Source of the DNA: Armatimonadota bacterium
Lineage (GTDB): Bacteria; Actinomycetota; Acidimicrobiia; Spongiisociales; UBA5794
Assembly: GCA_008501565.1 (NCBI GenBank)
Contig: QQUL01000088.1
Location: 1-14,018 of the forward strand
Direction of reading: 5' to 3'
DNA: 14,018 nt
The number at the start of each line of letters is the position of its first letter. Position 1 is the first letter of the stretch. Positions 6,776-14,018 of the stretch are shown here, in pieces. Under the pieces are notes generated by a model that saw nothing but the letters and a program-made list of their open reading frames with translations, was not told where the DNA came from and did no database searches. The position numbers and the translations under genes were made by a program.

Positions 6776-7618
6776 ATGTCAGAAACCCTTCGTGCAGCGC
6801 TCGTGCAGGCGGCCTGGACTGGCGACTATGACTCGATGCTGCTGGCAAATACCGAGTATGCCCATCAAGCTGCAAACCAGGGAGCGAAGGTGCTCTGCTT
6901 CCAGGAGATCTTCACTGGCCCCTACTTCTGCACGGTCCAGGATCCGAAGTTCTATGACCTCGCCGAGGAGATTCCCAACGGCCGGACCGTGACGGCAATG
7001 AAGAAGGTCGCGGCCGAGACGGGCATGGTGATGGTGGTTCCGATCTACGAGAAGGTTGACGAGGGCACGTTCTACAACACCGCAGCCGTCATCGATGCGG
7101 GAGGAGAGATGCTTGGCATCTACCGCAAGACCCACATTCCCCAGGTCGAAGGGTTCTGGGAGAAGTTCTACTTCCGGCCCGGAAACCTCGGCTATCCCGT
7201 TTTTGACACGGCCGTGGGCAGGATCGGGGTCTACATCTGCTACGACCGCCATTTCCCGGAGGGCTGGCGAGAACTCGGCCTCAAGGGTGCAAAGCTTGTG
7301 TTCAACCCGAGCGCCACGACGCGGGGGCATTCCAAGTACCTGTGGGAGCTGGAGCAGCCAGCAGCCGCTGTTGCCAACCAGTATTTCGTCGGTGCGATCA
7401 ATCGAGTCGGATCCGAAGACCTGGAGGACACCGACTACTACGGGAGCTCATACTTCGTGGACCCTCGGGGTCAGATTGTCGGGGGCACGGCGTCGGACAC
7501 CTCGGACGAGGTCGTCGTTCGTGATCTTGACATGTCCGAAATCGAAGCGGCTCGGAGACATTGGGCCTTCTATCGCGACCGCAGACCGGAGGTCTACGAG
7601 GGAATCGCACGGTGGTGA
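6776..7618 (+). CDS. Carbon-nitrogen hydrolase, beta-ureidopropionase / N-carbamoylputrescine amidase type
   Basis: The 280-residue protein is a complete nitrilase-superfamily domain. The triad is Glu44 (CFQEIF), Lys118 (YRKTHIP) and Cys155 (YICYDRHFPE). VEGFWEKFYFRPG, NPSATTRGHSKYLWELEQP and GSSYFVDPRGQI place it with beta-ureidopropionases and N-carbamoylputrescine amidases. It is not a close copy of the D-carbamoylase gene that starts 130 bp away on the other strand. It probably hydrolyses a linear N-carbamoyl (ureido) compound to an amine, CO2 and ammonia. The ATG has a strong Shine-Dalgarno, and this is the first gene of the rightward operon. The reductive pyrimidine pathway is the usual alternative home for such enzymes, but no dihydropyrimidinase is seen here. 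Confidence 0.85.
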   Translation: MSETLRAALVQAAWTGDYDSMLLANTEYAHQAANQGAKVLCFQEIFTGPYFCTVQDPKFYDLAEEIPNGRTVTAMKKVAAETGMVMVVPIYEKVDEGTFYNTAAVIDAGGEMLGIYRKTHIPQVEGFWEKFYFRPGNLGYPVFDTAVGRIGVYICYDRHFPEGWRELGLKGAKLVFNPSATTRGHSKYLWELEQPAAAVANQYFVGAINRVGSEDLEDTDYYGSSYFVDPRGQIVGGTASDTSDEVVVRDLDMSEIEAARRHWAFYRDRRPEVYEGIARW

Positions 7619-7854
7619 ACACCTGTCGCGTCGAGTTTGTCATCGAACCGTTCTCGGACGGTCAGCCGGGGGCACATGTGCTTGCCGGAATCTCAGCGAT
7701 CGAAGCACAGGGACTCATGGTGGCAATGGGGCCATTCGGATCGGTGGTCGAAGGACCAACCGAGGCTGTGTCGGACGCCATCTCGTCGATGGTGAAGTCG
7801 GCGATGGCTGATGGCGCAAATCGGGTACTTGTTGAAGTAACCACTGCACCATGA
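7615..7854 (+). CDS. Small MTH1187/YqgV-type (DUF77, thiamine-binding-like) protein
   Basis: This 79-residue protein starts at GTG 7615, overlapping the previous stop by 4 nt. RVEFVIEPFSDGQPGAHVLA opens a ferredoxin-like beta-alpha-beta fold. MVAMGPFGSVVEGP and the closing GANRVLVEV match the family pattern of a glycine-rich turn, a conserved VEG and a final RV strand. Members bind thiamine or a related pyrimidine in crystal structures, but the physiological role is poorly defined. There is no signal peptide or membrane segment. Its place inside a purine operon suggests a small-ligand sensor or carrier; that is inference. Confidence 0.7.
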   Translation: MNTCRVEFVIEPFSDGQPGAHVLAGISAIEAQGLMVAMGPFGSVVEGPTEAVSDAISSMVKSAMADGANRVLVEVTTAP

Positions 7855-8219
7855 CTGCCAATCAGCAGAGCCTCGCAAAAGCAATAGAGCCACTCGTCGA
7901 TGCCATCGGCGCCGCGGTGGTCAAGGCAGACGAGATCGAGGAAGGCGATATCACTCTTGAGTGGAACGGCAAACCCGCTGTTGGTGTTCGACTCGACGAG
8001 ATCGTGTCACTCGATCGGCTGATCGCCACCGTGGAACAGCAACTGGGCGCTTCGTTGAAGGATCTTGATCGGGCGGACAAACAGCAGGCTGTGCGGTTGC
8101 TCGATGAACGCGGAGCGTTTCGCCTCCGCCGCTCGATCGAGGACGTCGGCGAGGCCATGGGTGTCAGCCGAATCACGATCTACAACTACCTCAGCGCCAC
8201 GAAGGGCAACGGGGCATGA
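7851..8219 (+). CDS. Small HTH protein with a DauR/YheO-type (HTH_22) C-terminus, probable operon regulator
   Basis: The 122-residue protein starts at ATG 7851 in an ATGA overlap. Residues about 72-117 (LDRADKQQAVRLLDERGAF, then RSIEDVGEAMGVSRITIYNYL) match the C-terminal helix-turn-helix of DauR/YheO-like regulators, with the recognition helix near VSRITIYNYL. The N-terminal 70 residues (including GDITLEWNGKPAVGVRL) are far shorter than the PAS-like YheO sensor domain and unrecognised. No transmembrane segment is visible. It is the only DNA-binding protein in the window and so the obvious candidate to act on the palindromes at 6665-6733. A role as sensor partner of the preceding small DUF77 protein is possible but unproven. 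Confidence 0.7.
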   Translation: MTANQQSLAKAIEPLVDAIGAAVVKADEIEEGDITLEWNGKPAVGVRLDEIVSLDRLIATVEQQLGASLKDLDRADKQQAVRLLDERGAFRLRRSIEDVGEAMGVSRITIYNYLSATKGNGA

Positions 8220-8806
8220 CCGGACTCTCCTTCACGATCACGCTCCCCTCCTGGGTTCGGTCCGTGATCGACTTCGATCAGGTCTACGAGTCGGATGCCG
8301 ACAAGATGGATCTTGCCAACGCACTCGCGATGGGAAATGTCGCAAACCAATCCGGCGGCCCCTTCGGCGCCGCAATCTTCGAGGAATCAACCCACCGACT
8401 GATTGCACCGGGTGTCAATCTCGTCGTACCCGAGGCAAATCCGACAGCCCACGCCGAGATCGTTGCAATCGGGCTCGCGGGATCTCTCCTCGGTCGGTAC
8501 GACTTGAGCGACAACGGCGCACGACCCGCGGTACTGGCATCAAGTGTCGAGCCGTGCGCAATGTGTCTGGGCGCCGTTCCGTGGAGTGGCGTATCGAGAG
8601 TGATCATCGGTGCCAGGGATGCCGATGCTCGGAAGGTCGGGTTCGACGAAGGAGACAAACCAAGCGACTGGGTTGCGTCGCTTGAGTCTCGGGGAATCAC
8701 AGTCACACGGGACGTCCAGCGGCAACACTCGGTACTGGTCTTGAATTCGTACGTCAGCTCCGGTGGCGAGATCTACAACACCGACAGGGGGACAACCGAT
8801 GCATGA
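8216..8806 (+). CDS. guaD: GuaD-like nucleobase deaminase (cytidine deaminase fold)
   Basis: The 196-residue protein carries the zinc signature: His79 and Glu81 in NPTAHAEIVAI, and Cys114/Cys117 in EPCAMCLGAV. GGPFGAAI (47-54) and the downstream DADARKVGFDEG resemble guanine deaminases such as Bacillus GuaD (about 156 residues) more than tRNA adenosine deaminases. About 35-40 extra residues precede the domain. Guanine to xanthine plus ammonia is the most likely reaction, feeding the hydroxylase encoded next. Another aminopurine or a degradation intermediate cannot be excluded. It begins in an ATGA overlap and overlaps the next gene by 8 nt. Confidence 0.75.
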   Translation: MTGLSFTITLPSWVRSVIDFDQVYESDADKMDLANALAMGNVANQSGGPFGAAIFEESTHRLIAPGVNLVVPEANPTAHAEIVAIGLAGSLLGRYDLSDNGARPAVLASSVEPCAMCLGAVPWSGVSRVIIGARDADARKVGFDEGDKPSDWVASLESRGITVTRDVQRQHSVLVLNSYVSSGGEIYNTDRGTTDA

Positions 8807-10277
8807 GGTACAGGACAGAACGTGGAGTGTCGAGCGCTACGAGCGACCCGCAACACTCGACGCCGTACTCGACCTGGTGCATACGCATCGATCAAGGGCC
8901 AGAGTTCTGGCCGGCGGGACTGACCTCCTCCTCGAACTGCAGCGCAAGGTTCGCTCCGTTGAGGTTCTTGTCGATCTATCGGCGATCGACGGGCTTGGCG
9001 ATATCACTCTCGACGCCGGAAGAGTGACTCTCGGACCACTGGTGACGCATGGTGACGTGGTTGCGTCGGATCTGATCCGCGAGGTCGGCCTCCCGCTGGC
9101 CCAGGCATCTCTTGAGGTCGGCTCGGCACAGCTTCGCAACCGGGCAACGGTTGTTGGGAACATCGTCACCGCTTCACCGGCGAACGACACGATTTCTGCA
9201 CTCCTCGCCCTCGAGGCGACCGTCACCCTCACCTCCGTGGACGGTGAACGGTCGGTCGCTCTTTCGAATTTCTACGAGGGTGTGCGCAGAACGGTCATGA
9301 ACGACAACGAGATTGTCACTCGTGTGTCGTTCAAAGCAATGGGTGAGCACGAATCCGGCGTCTTCGCCAAGGTCGGCCTCCGATCCGCTCAGGCCATCTC
9401 CGTGGTTCATGGGGCAGTTGTTGTTTCGTGGACCGACGGCAACGTGACGGACGCAAGAATCGCACTTGGAAGCGTCGCACCCGTGGTTGTCCTCGCCGAT
9501 GCTGCCGATTTGCTCGTCGGTGGCGCCCTCACGGACGAGGTCATCACACGTTGTGCGTCCGCATGCGCCGCTGAGGTAAGCCCGATCTCAGACGGTCGGG
9601 CCACCGCCGAATACCGCAACAGCATGGTTGAGGTCGCAGTAGTACGCATGCTTCGGTCGCTCAGGGATGGGAGCGAGGCGGCTACGTGGCCCGAAAGGGT
9701 CACAACACTCGACAACAGCCGTGTCAAGCAGTCACAGGTTCCGGTCTCCGTCGGATCCGAGGATGGTGTGACTGTTGCGATCAATGGCGTCACCACGACC
9801 GGACCCGGACGATGCGACACCACACTCCTCGATTGGATCAGAGACAACGCCACTGGCGAAGACGGTGCGGCTCTTACCGGAACGAAGGAGGGGTGCGCCG
9901 AGGGTGAGTGTGGCGCATGCACCGTCCACATGGATGGAAGAGCAGTGCTCGCGTGCCTTGTCGCAGCACCGGCAGCCCATGGAAGCACCGTCACCACGAT
10001 AGAAGGGCTCACGTCTGGGCTGGACCGTGCGATGCAGGAGGCGCTCGTCGACTTCGGAGCAGTGCAATGCGGCTATTGCACCCCGGGATTCGTGATGTGT
10101 GCCTCATCACTCCTGAGTGAGCATGAGAACCTCTCGACACACGAGATCCGTGACGGCCTCAGCGGCAACATCTGCCGCTGCACCGGATACGACTCAATCG
10201 TCGCGGCCGTGCAGGTTTCCGACGTCGGACGTCGGACGTCGGACGTCGGACATCAGACAGATGGCGGTGGGTCGTGA
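8799..10277 (+). CDS. Xanthine-dehydrogenase-type subunit: FAD domain fused to 2Fe-2S domains
   Basis: The 492-residue protein has a CoxM-like FAD domain first (about 1-290: LAGGTDLLLE at 37-46, GSAQLRNRATVVGN at 108-121) and a CoxS-like iron-sulfur part second (about 322-470). The plant-type cluster uses Cys366/371/374/386 and the second cluster Cys424/427 and Cys459/461 (CGYCTPG, ICRCTGY). This is the reverse of the 2Fe-2S-then-FAD order in XDH. It should carry electrons from the Mo subunit encoded next to FAD and then NAD+ or another acceptor. ATG 8799 is chosen over an upstream in-frame GTG because AGGGGG lies eight bases before it. The last 18 or so residues (SDVGRRTSDVGHQ region) are encoded by a heptamer repeat and are not family sequence. 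Confidence 0.9.
   Translation: MHEVQDRTWSVERYERPATLDAVLDLVHTHRSRARVLAGGTDLLLELQRKVRSVEVLVDLSAIDGLGDITLDAGRVTLGPLVTHGDVVASDLIREVGLPLAQASLEVGSAQLRNRATVVGNIVTASPANDTISALLALEATVTLTSVDGERSVALSNFYEGVRRTVMNDNEIVTRVSFKAMGEHESGVFAKVGLRSAQAISVVHGAVVVSWTDGNVTDARIALGSVAPVVVLADAADLLVGGALTDEVITRCASACAAEVSPISDGRATAEYRNSMVEVAVVRMLRSLRDGSEAATWPERVTTLDNSRVKQSQVPVSVGSEDGVTVAINGVTTTGPGRCDTTLLDWIRDNATGEDGAALTGTKEGCAEGECGACTVHMDGRAVLACLVAAPAAHGSTVTTIEGLTSGLDRAMQEALVDFGAVQCGYCTPGFVMCASSLLSEHENLSTHEIRDGLSGNICRCTGYDSIVAAVQVSDVGRRTSDVGHQTDGGGS
10221..10255 (+). repeat. Tandem heptamer repeat (GACGTCG) at the end of the FAD/2Fe-2S gene
   Basis: Four perfect copies of GACGTCG (10221-10248) are followed by a degenerate copy, GACATCA. 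Each junction forms the self-complementary CGACGTCG. The array encodes the SDVGRRTSDVGHQ tail and ends about 20 bp before the next start codon. Seven is not a multiple of three, so a copy change would shift the frame. Confidence 0.9.
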
Positions 10278-12511
10278 CGATCGGGACCAACGCTCGGAGG
10301 GTTGACTCGCTCGACAAGGTCACGGGGGCTGCACTCTATCCGGGTGACCTACCAGCCGAGCATGCTCTTGCCGCGAAGGTTGTCTTCTCGAATCGGCCGC
10401 ACGCCCGCATGGTCGCAATGGACACTGCTCCGGCTCTCGCTATCGAAGGTGTCGTGGAAGTGGTCACTGCTGCTGACATCCCTCTCAACGAATACGGACT
10501 GACCATGCGTGATCAGCCGGTCCTCGTCGGTGTGGATGGAACAGGAACATCCCAAGTCCCATCCAGCATTTCGAGATGGGAAGCAGACCAGGTAGCTGTT
10601 GTCATCGCTGAATCCGAGGCTTCGGCGCTCGCTGGCGCACAGGCTCTCGCGATCGAGTGGGAGGATCTCCCGCTTGCACCAGACCTGGCAGCTGCGCGAA
10701 CCGATGAGATTCTCATCCATCCAGAGAATCCTGCCGACTCGAACGCCTACTACACGTTGAGGATTCGCAAGGGCGACATGCAATCCGGCTGGGACGAAGC
10801 CGATGTCGTCGTCGAGGGCACATATCACCTCCCGCATCAGGAGCACGCGTATCTCCAGCCTGAAGCCGGCCTGGCCTACGTCGAAGACGACGGAGTTGTC
10901 ACCGTCCAAATTGCAGGTCAATGGACGCACGAGGATCGCGAACAGATCGCACACGCCCTTGAGCTGCCGGAGCCGATGGTTCGCGTGGTCTATCCGGCCA
11001 TCGGAGGGGCGTTCGGCGGTCGAGAGGACATGAGCCTCCAGATCGTGCTGGCAGCCGCCGCCCTCAAGCTCCACAGAAGGGGTATCGATCGTCCGGTACG
11101 CACGGTGTGGAATCGCGAAGAGAGCGTGATCGGACATCACAAGCGGCATCGCGCTGAGGTCACGACGCGTTGGGGGGCCAGGAGCGACGGGAGAATCGTC
11201 GCGGTCGAGGCCGAAGCATTCCTCGATGCCGGGGCGTACAACTACACCTCGAACAAGGTACTTGCCAACCTCCACCTCACCTTGACCGGCCCCTACAAGA
11301 TCGACAACGCCCACATCGACTCCCACGCCGTCTACACACATTCGGTTCCAGGCGGCGCATTCCGCGGCTTCGGCGGTCCACAGGGCTCGTTCGTATCGGA
11401 ACTACAGATGAACAAGGTGGCAGAGGTACTCGCCATGGACCCGATCGAGGTCCGTCGGGTCAACCTGCTCCACGATGGGGACGATTTCATCACACAGCGG
11501 CCAATGCCCGACGGGGTGAGTATCGAGACCGTCATCGACGAACTCGCCGAGGCATCGGAGTGGGACCAACACCACCCGATCGATACCTCCGTGGCAGCCA
11601 TGAAGACGCTTGGCTCCGATCATTCGGCGATCAGAACCGGCCGGGGGATGGCGTGCGCGCTGAAGAACGTCGGGTTTTCAATGGGCTTTCCTGAGCGGTG
11701 CGAGGCGACCGTCACGCTGTATGGAGACGACGAGATCGAATCTGCTCACCTCGCGCACGCTGGAGCGGATGTCGGTCAGGGTGCACACACGGCGTTTCTC
11801 CAGATGGCGGCAGAGGCGGTTGACCTTCCCTTCGAGAAGGTGACCGGGACGTTCTCGGACACCGCAACGAGTGGTGACTCCGGTTCAGCGTCAGCGTCGC
11901 GGCTTACGTTCATGGCTGGGAACTCCATCCAGGGTGCGACCGAGGAGGCCATCAAGGCGTGGATCGACGGGGACAGGCCAGCATTCGGCCACTTCCGCTA
12001 CATCCCGCGACCAACCGATGCAATCGATCCGGATACTGGCGTTGGGGATCCCAACGTCACCCTCGGGTATGTGGCTGAGGTCGTCGAGGTCGCGGTGGAC
12101 ATCGAGACCGGGCATATACGCGTCGGGACGGTCTACTGCGCGGTGGACGTTGGAAAGGCGATCAATCCAACCCTGATTCGCGGACAGGTTGAGGGGGCCA
12201 TCGTGCAGGCACACGGCTACACGCTTTCAGAAAACCTGCGTGTCAGCAACGGGCGGACCGAGAATCCGACCTTCTCGGGGTATCTGGTGCCTGGCAGCAT
12301 GGATACCCCGGATCGCATCGAGACGATCCTCGTTGAAGTTGCAGACCCAGCGGGGCCATGGGGAGCACGCGGTATGGCCGAGATGCCGTTCATCCCCTAT
12401 GCGCCAGCTGTCGTCGCAGCTCTCCATGACGCAACCGGTGTGTGGTTCGACAAGATTCCGCTGACGCCTGACCGTGTGCTTGCCAAACTCAGAGAAGCCC
12501 GTGTCACCTGA
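10274..12511 (+). CDS. Xanthine-dehydrogenase-type molybdenum-cofactor subunit (CoxL/XdhB family)
   Basis: The 745-residue protein has the normal two-part large-subunit fold. VDSLDKVTGAALYPGD opens the Ald_Xan_dh hammerhead domain. Mo-cofactor contacts follow: GGAFGGREDMSLQ (about 249-261), GGAFRGFGGPQ (about 361-371), DVGQGAHT (about 496-503), DVGKAINPTLIRGQVEGA (about 631-648) and GARGMAEMPF, where Glu703 should be the catalytic base (GMAE in place of the common GVGE). Together with the preceding FAD/2Fe-2S subunit it makes a complete hydroxylase, probably xanthine or another purine dehydrogenase. It starts at GTG 10274, in a GTGA overlap. The CO-dehydrogenase active-site loop VAYRCSFR is absent, so CO oxidation is not expected. 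Substrate within the family cannot be read from sequence alone. Confidence 0.88.
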   Translation: MTIGTNARRVDSLDKVTGAALYPGDLPAEHALAAKVVFSNRPHARMVAMDTAPALAIEGVVEVVTAADIPLNEYGLTMRDQPVLVGVDGTGTSQVPSSISRWEADQVAVVIAESEASALAGAQALAIEWEDLPLAPDLAAARTDEILIHPENPADSNAYYTLRIRKGDMQSGWDEADVVVEGTYHLPHQEHAYLQPEAGLAYVEDDGVVTVQIAGQWTHEDREQIAHALELPEPMVRVVYPAIGGAFGGREDMSLQIVLAAAALKLHRRGIDRPVRTVWNREESVIGHHKRHRAEVTTRWGARSDGRIVAVEAEAFLDAGAYNYTSNKVLANLHLTLTGPYKIDNAHIDSHAVYTHSVPGGAFRGFGGPQGSFVSELQMNKVAEVLAMDPIEVRRVNLLHDGDDFITQRPMPDGVSIETVIDELAEASEWDQHHPIDTSVAAMKTLGSDHSAIRTGRGMACALKNVGFSMGFPERCEATVTLYGDDEIESAHLAHAGADVGQGAHTAFLQMAAEAVDLPFEKVTGTFSDTATSGDSGSASASRLTFMAGNSIQGATEEAIKAWIDGDRPAFGHFRYIPRPTDAIDPDTGVGDPNVTLGYVAEVVEVAVDIETGHIRVGTVYCAVDVGKAINPTLIRGQVEGAIVQAHGYTLSENLRVSNGRTENPTFSGYLVPGSMDTPDRIETILVEVADPAGPWGARGMAEMPFIPYAPAVVAALHDATGVWFDKIPLTPDRVLAKLREARVT

Positions 12512-13418
12512 CGATCGGATCGTGGTCGTTGGGTCGATCAACAGTGATCTCGTCGTCCGCACCCCCCGACTCCCACTCCCGGGAGAGACCGTCACGGCGC
12601 ACTCTCGATCAACACACAATGGCGGCAAAGGAGCAAACCGGGCCGTGGCTCTCGCACGCCTCGGCCGGCGGGTGTCCATCGTTGGGGCGGTTGGTTCAGA
12701 TTCCGACGGAGATCGGCTGGTCACGGCGTTGGCGTCGGAAGATATCGACACCTCCCCGATCAGACGGTCGAATGTTCCGACCGGGCTCGCCGTGGTTCTC
12801 GTTGACGATGTGGGAGAGAACTCCATCGTCGGCGACCTCGGAGCAAACGGCGACGTCGGTCAAGGCGATATCGACGCGAACGAAGAACTGATCCGTTCCG
12901 CCGATATCGTGCTTGTCCAGCTGGAGATCCCCATCGATGTGGTCGCCGCTGCGGTAGCAAATGCAACGGGAACGGTCGTACTCGATCCAGCGCCTGCACG
13001 GCCGCTTGAAGCGGATCTCCTTGCCTGCGTCGACTATCTCATACCGAATCGCACCGAACTGGCCACCCTTGCCGGAACTGCAACCCCGGATTCTGACGCT
13101 GAGGTCCTTGAGGCGGTTCGTCTGATGGAGTTCACCGGAACCACGGTCGTAACCCTGGGTGCGAGGGGTGCCATCGCGATCTCGAATGGAGAGATCATCG
13201 CAACGGCTGAACCGCCCTCCGTTGCCGTCGTCGACACCGTCGGTGCTGGCGACGCCTTCTGTGCCGGTCTCGTGGATGCCATCGCCGCCGAAGCCACGAT
13301 CGCCGATGCCCTGAAATGGGGGGTGGCATGCGGGACCCATGCCACGACCGTCCACGGAGCACAGCAGTCAATGCCAACCACGATCGATGCAGAGGCACTC
13401 GCCGGACCGCTTCGATAG
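12501..13418 (+). CDS. rbsK: Ribokinase (PfkB family)
   Basis: The 305-residue protein matches ribokinase throughout: VVVGSINSDLVV (8-19), LPLPGETV (24-31), NGGKGANRAVALARLG (40-55), DPAPARPL, PNRTELATLAG and DTVGAGDAFCAGL (245-257), with Asp251 as catalytic base. It phosphorylates ribose at O5 with ATP. In this operon it would recover ribose released from purine nucleosides, although no nucleoside hydrolase is visible in the window. GTG 12501 overlaps the previous gene by 11 nt and gives the usual family length. GTG 12522 is a weaker alternative, and an upstream in-frame ATG at 12474 would add nine unconserved residues. The Shine-Dalgarno is weak (AGAGAAG), consistent with coupling. Confidence 0.88.
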   Translation: MSPDDRIVVVGSINSDLVVRTPRLPLPGETVTAHSRSTHNGGKGANRAVALARLGRRVSIVGAVGSDSDGDRLVTALASEDIDTSPIRRSNVPTGLAVVLVDDVGENSIVGDLGANGDVGQGDIDANEELIRSADIVLVQLEIPIDVVAAAVANATGTVVLDPAPARPLEADLLACVDYLIPNRTELATLAGTATPDSDAEVLEAVRLMEFTGTTVVTLGARGAIAISNGEIIATAEPPSVAVVDTVGAGDAFCAGLVDAIAAEATIADALKWGVACGTHATTVHGAQQSMPTTIDAEALAGPLR

Positions 13419-13427
13419 GGTTGAGGT

Positions 13428-14018
13428 GTGGAAACGGTCACAAACGGTGTCTATCTGATCTCGAGGGGTTCCAACGCGTACATCGTTGATGGCGACGAGG
13501 GCGTTGTACTGATTGACACGGGACTGCCAAAGCGCCACGGCGCAATCGTCGAGGGTCTGTCCGACATCGGTCGATCAGCCAAGGATGTGCGCGCCATCCT
13601 CATCACGCACGCCCACTTTGATCATTTCGGCGGTGCTGCCGCTCTCAGATCAGCATCCGATGCGGCCGTGTACGCATCACACACGGATGCCGCTGTCATC
13701 CGAGGAGACAAGCCGACCGAGCCCCCACCCTTTTTACAGCGGGTTCCGTTCATCAGGTCGGCGATGAAGCTCATGCCCCAAGCCGCGTCACTGCCGGTGG
13801 ATCACATCGTTGCCGAGGGATTCGATGACGACCTCCCGGAGGACTTCGCAGCCATCGATACGCCGGGCCACACTGACGGACATCTGTCGTATCTGCTGGA
13901 CCGTGACGGCGGCATCCTCTTCGTCGGTGATGCCGCGAACAACGCGAAGGGATCGATCAAACGAGCATGGTTCAACCGATCAACTGCCATTGCTGACGTA
14001 CTCGACGGAAGCATCCGC
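13428..14018 (+). CDS. Metallo-beta-lactamase-fold hydrolase, N-terminal part, cut by the window edge
   Basis: The frame stays open from GTG 13428 to the last base, giving 197 residues. It shows NAYIVDGDEGVVLIDTG, the metal motif THAHFDHFGG (His61/His63/Asp65/His66), TPGHTDGHLSYLL (His148) and LFVGDAA (Asp168). The final histidine ligand would lie beyond the window. The region from about 93 to 125 is an insert of no recognised type. It starts nine bases after the ribokinase stop, and a GAGG lies very close upstream. The fold hydrolyses esters, lactones, thioesters or amides; the substrate here is unknown. A lactonase or glyoxalase II-like role is possible. Confidence 0.82.
   Translation, partial: METVTNGVYLISRGSNAYIVDGDEGVVLIDTGLPKRHGAIVEGLSDIGRSAKDVRAILITHAHFDHFGGAAALRSASDAAVYASHTDAAVIRGDKPTEPPPFLQRVPFIRSAMKLMPQAASLPVDHIVAEGFDDDLPEDFAAIDTPGHTDGHLSYLLDRDGGILFVGDAANNAKGSIKRAWFNRSTAIADVLDGSIR

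Noticed and set aside
10221..10255. CRISPR or IS-type repeat
   Set aside because: Units are seven bases with no spacers, and there is no transposase or terminal inverted repeat. It is a simple tandem array.
10274..12511. Aerobic CO dehydrogenase large subunit
   Set aside because: The characteristic VAYRCSFR active-site loop is missing, the small and medium subunits are fused, and the neighbours are purine enzymes.
13405..13430. Terminator between ribokinase and the MBL-fold gene
   Set aside because: The gap is only nine bases, with no stem-loop or T-run.

Overview
The window looks like chromosomal DNA from a GC-rich bacterium (about 60% GC by eye). GTG starts are frequent, coding density is close to complete, and nearly every junction is a 2-nt gap or a 4-nt stop/start overlap. 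I infer an actinobacterial-type genome, possibly Acidimicrobiia-like, from codon use and protein style. No rRNA or other marker gene confirms this. I see no IS element, CRISPR array, tRNA or rRNA.

Layout: two divergent, tightly coupled operons share one AT-rich control region at about 6646-6775. The leftward operon (6645 down to position 1) encodes, in order: an N-carbamoyl-D-amino-acid amidohydrolase; an XdhD/Se-dependent-type molybdenum hydroxylase with its 2Fe-2S domains fused at the N-terminus; an SsnA-like amidohydrolase; a shortened YgfK-like Fe-S oxidoreductase; and the first 121 residues of a diaminopropionate ammonia-lyase (YgeX/DpaL). The rightward operon (6776 to beyond 14018) encodes: a second carbon-nitrogen hydrolase (beta-ureidopropionase/N-carbamoylputrescine amidase type); a small MTH1187/YqgV-type (DUF77) protein; a small DauR/YheO-type HTH regulator; a GuaD-like deaminase; an FAD + 2Fe-2S fusion subunit and a Mo-cofactor subunit of a xanthine-dehydrogenase-type enzyme; a ribokinase; and the start of a metallo-beta-lactamase-fold hydrolase.

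Combined reading (inference): ygfK, ssnA, xdhD-type hydroxylase and ygeX form the core of the purine/uric-acid catabolic cluster known from E. coli and gut anaerobes, which ends in 2,3-diaminopropionate and then pyruvate plus ammonia. The rightward operon would feed it. GuaD would deaminate guanine, the XDH would hydroxylate the purine ring, and ribokinase would recover ribose from nucleosides. The two C-N hydrolases would remove carbamoyl or ureido groups after ring opening.

Most unusual points: YgfK lacks its entire GltD-like FAD/NAD(P)H module; SsnA lacks its N-terminal strand region; the only flavin module of the Mo hydroxylases is encoded in the other operon; a D-carbamoylase sits in the cluster; and two 6-3-6 palindromes spaced 22 bp apart overlap the predicted -35 elements of both divergent promoters. 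No gene-free stretch exceeds 300 bases.
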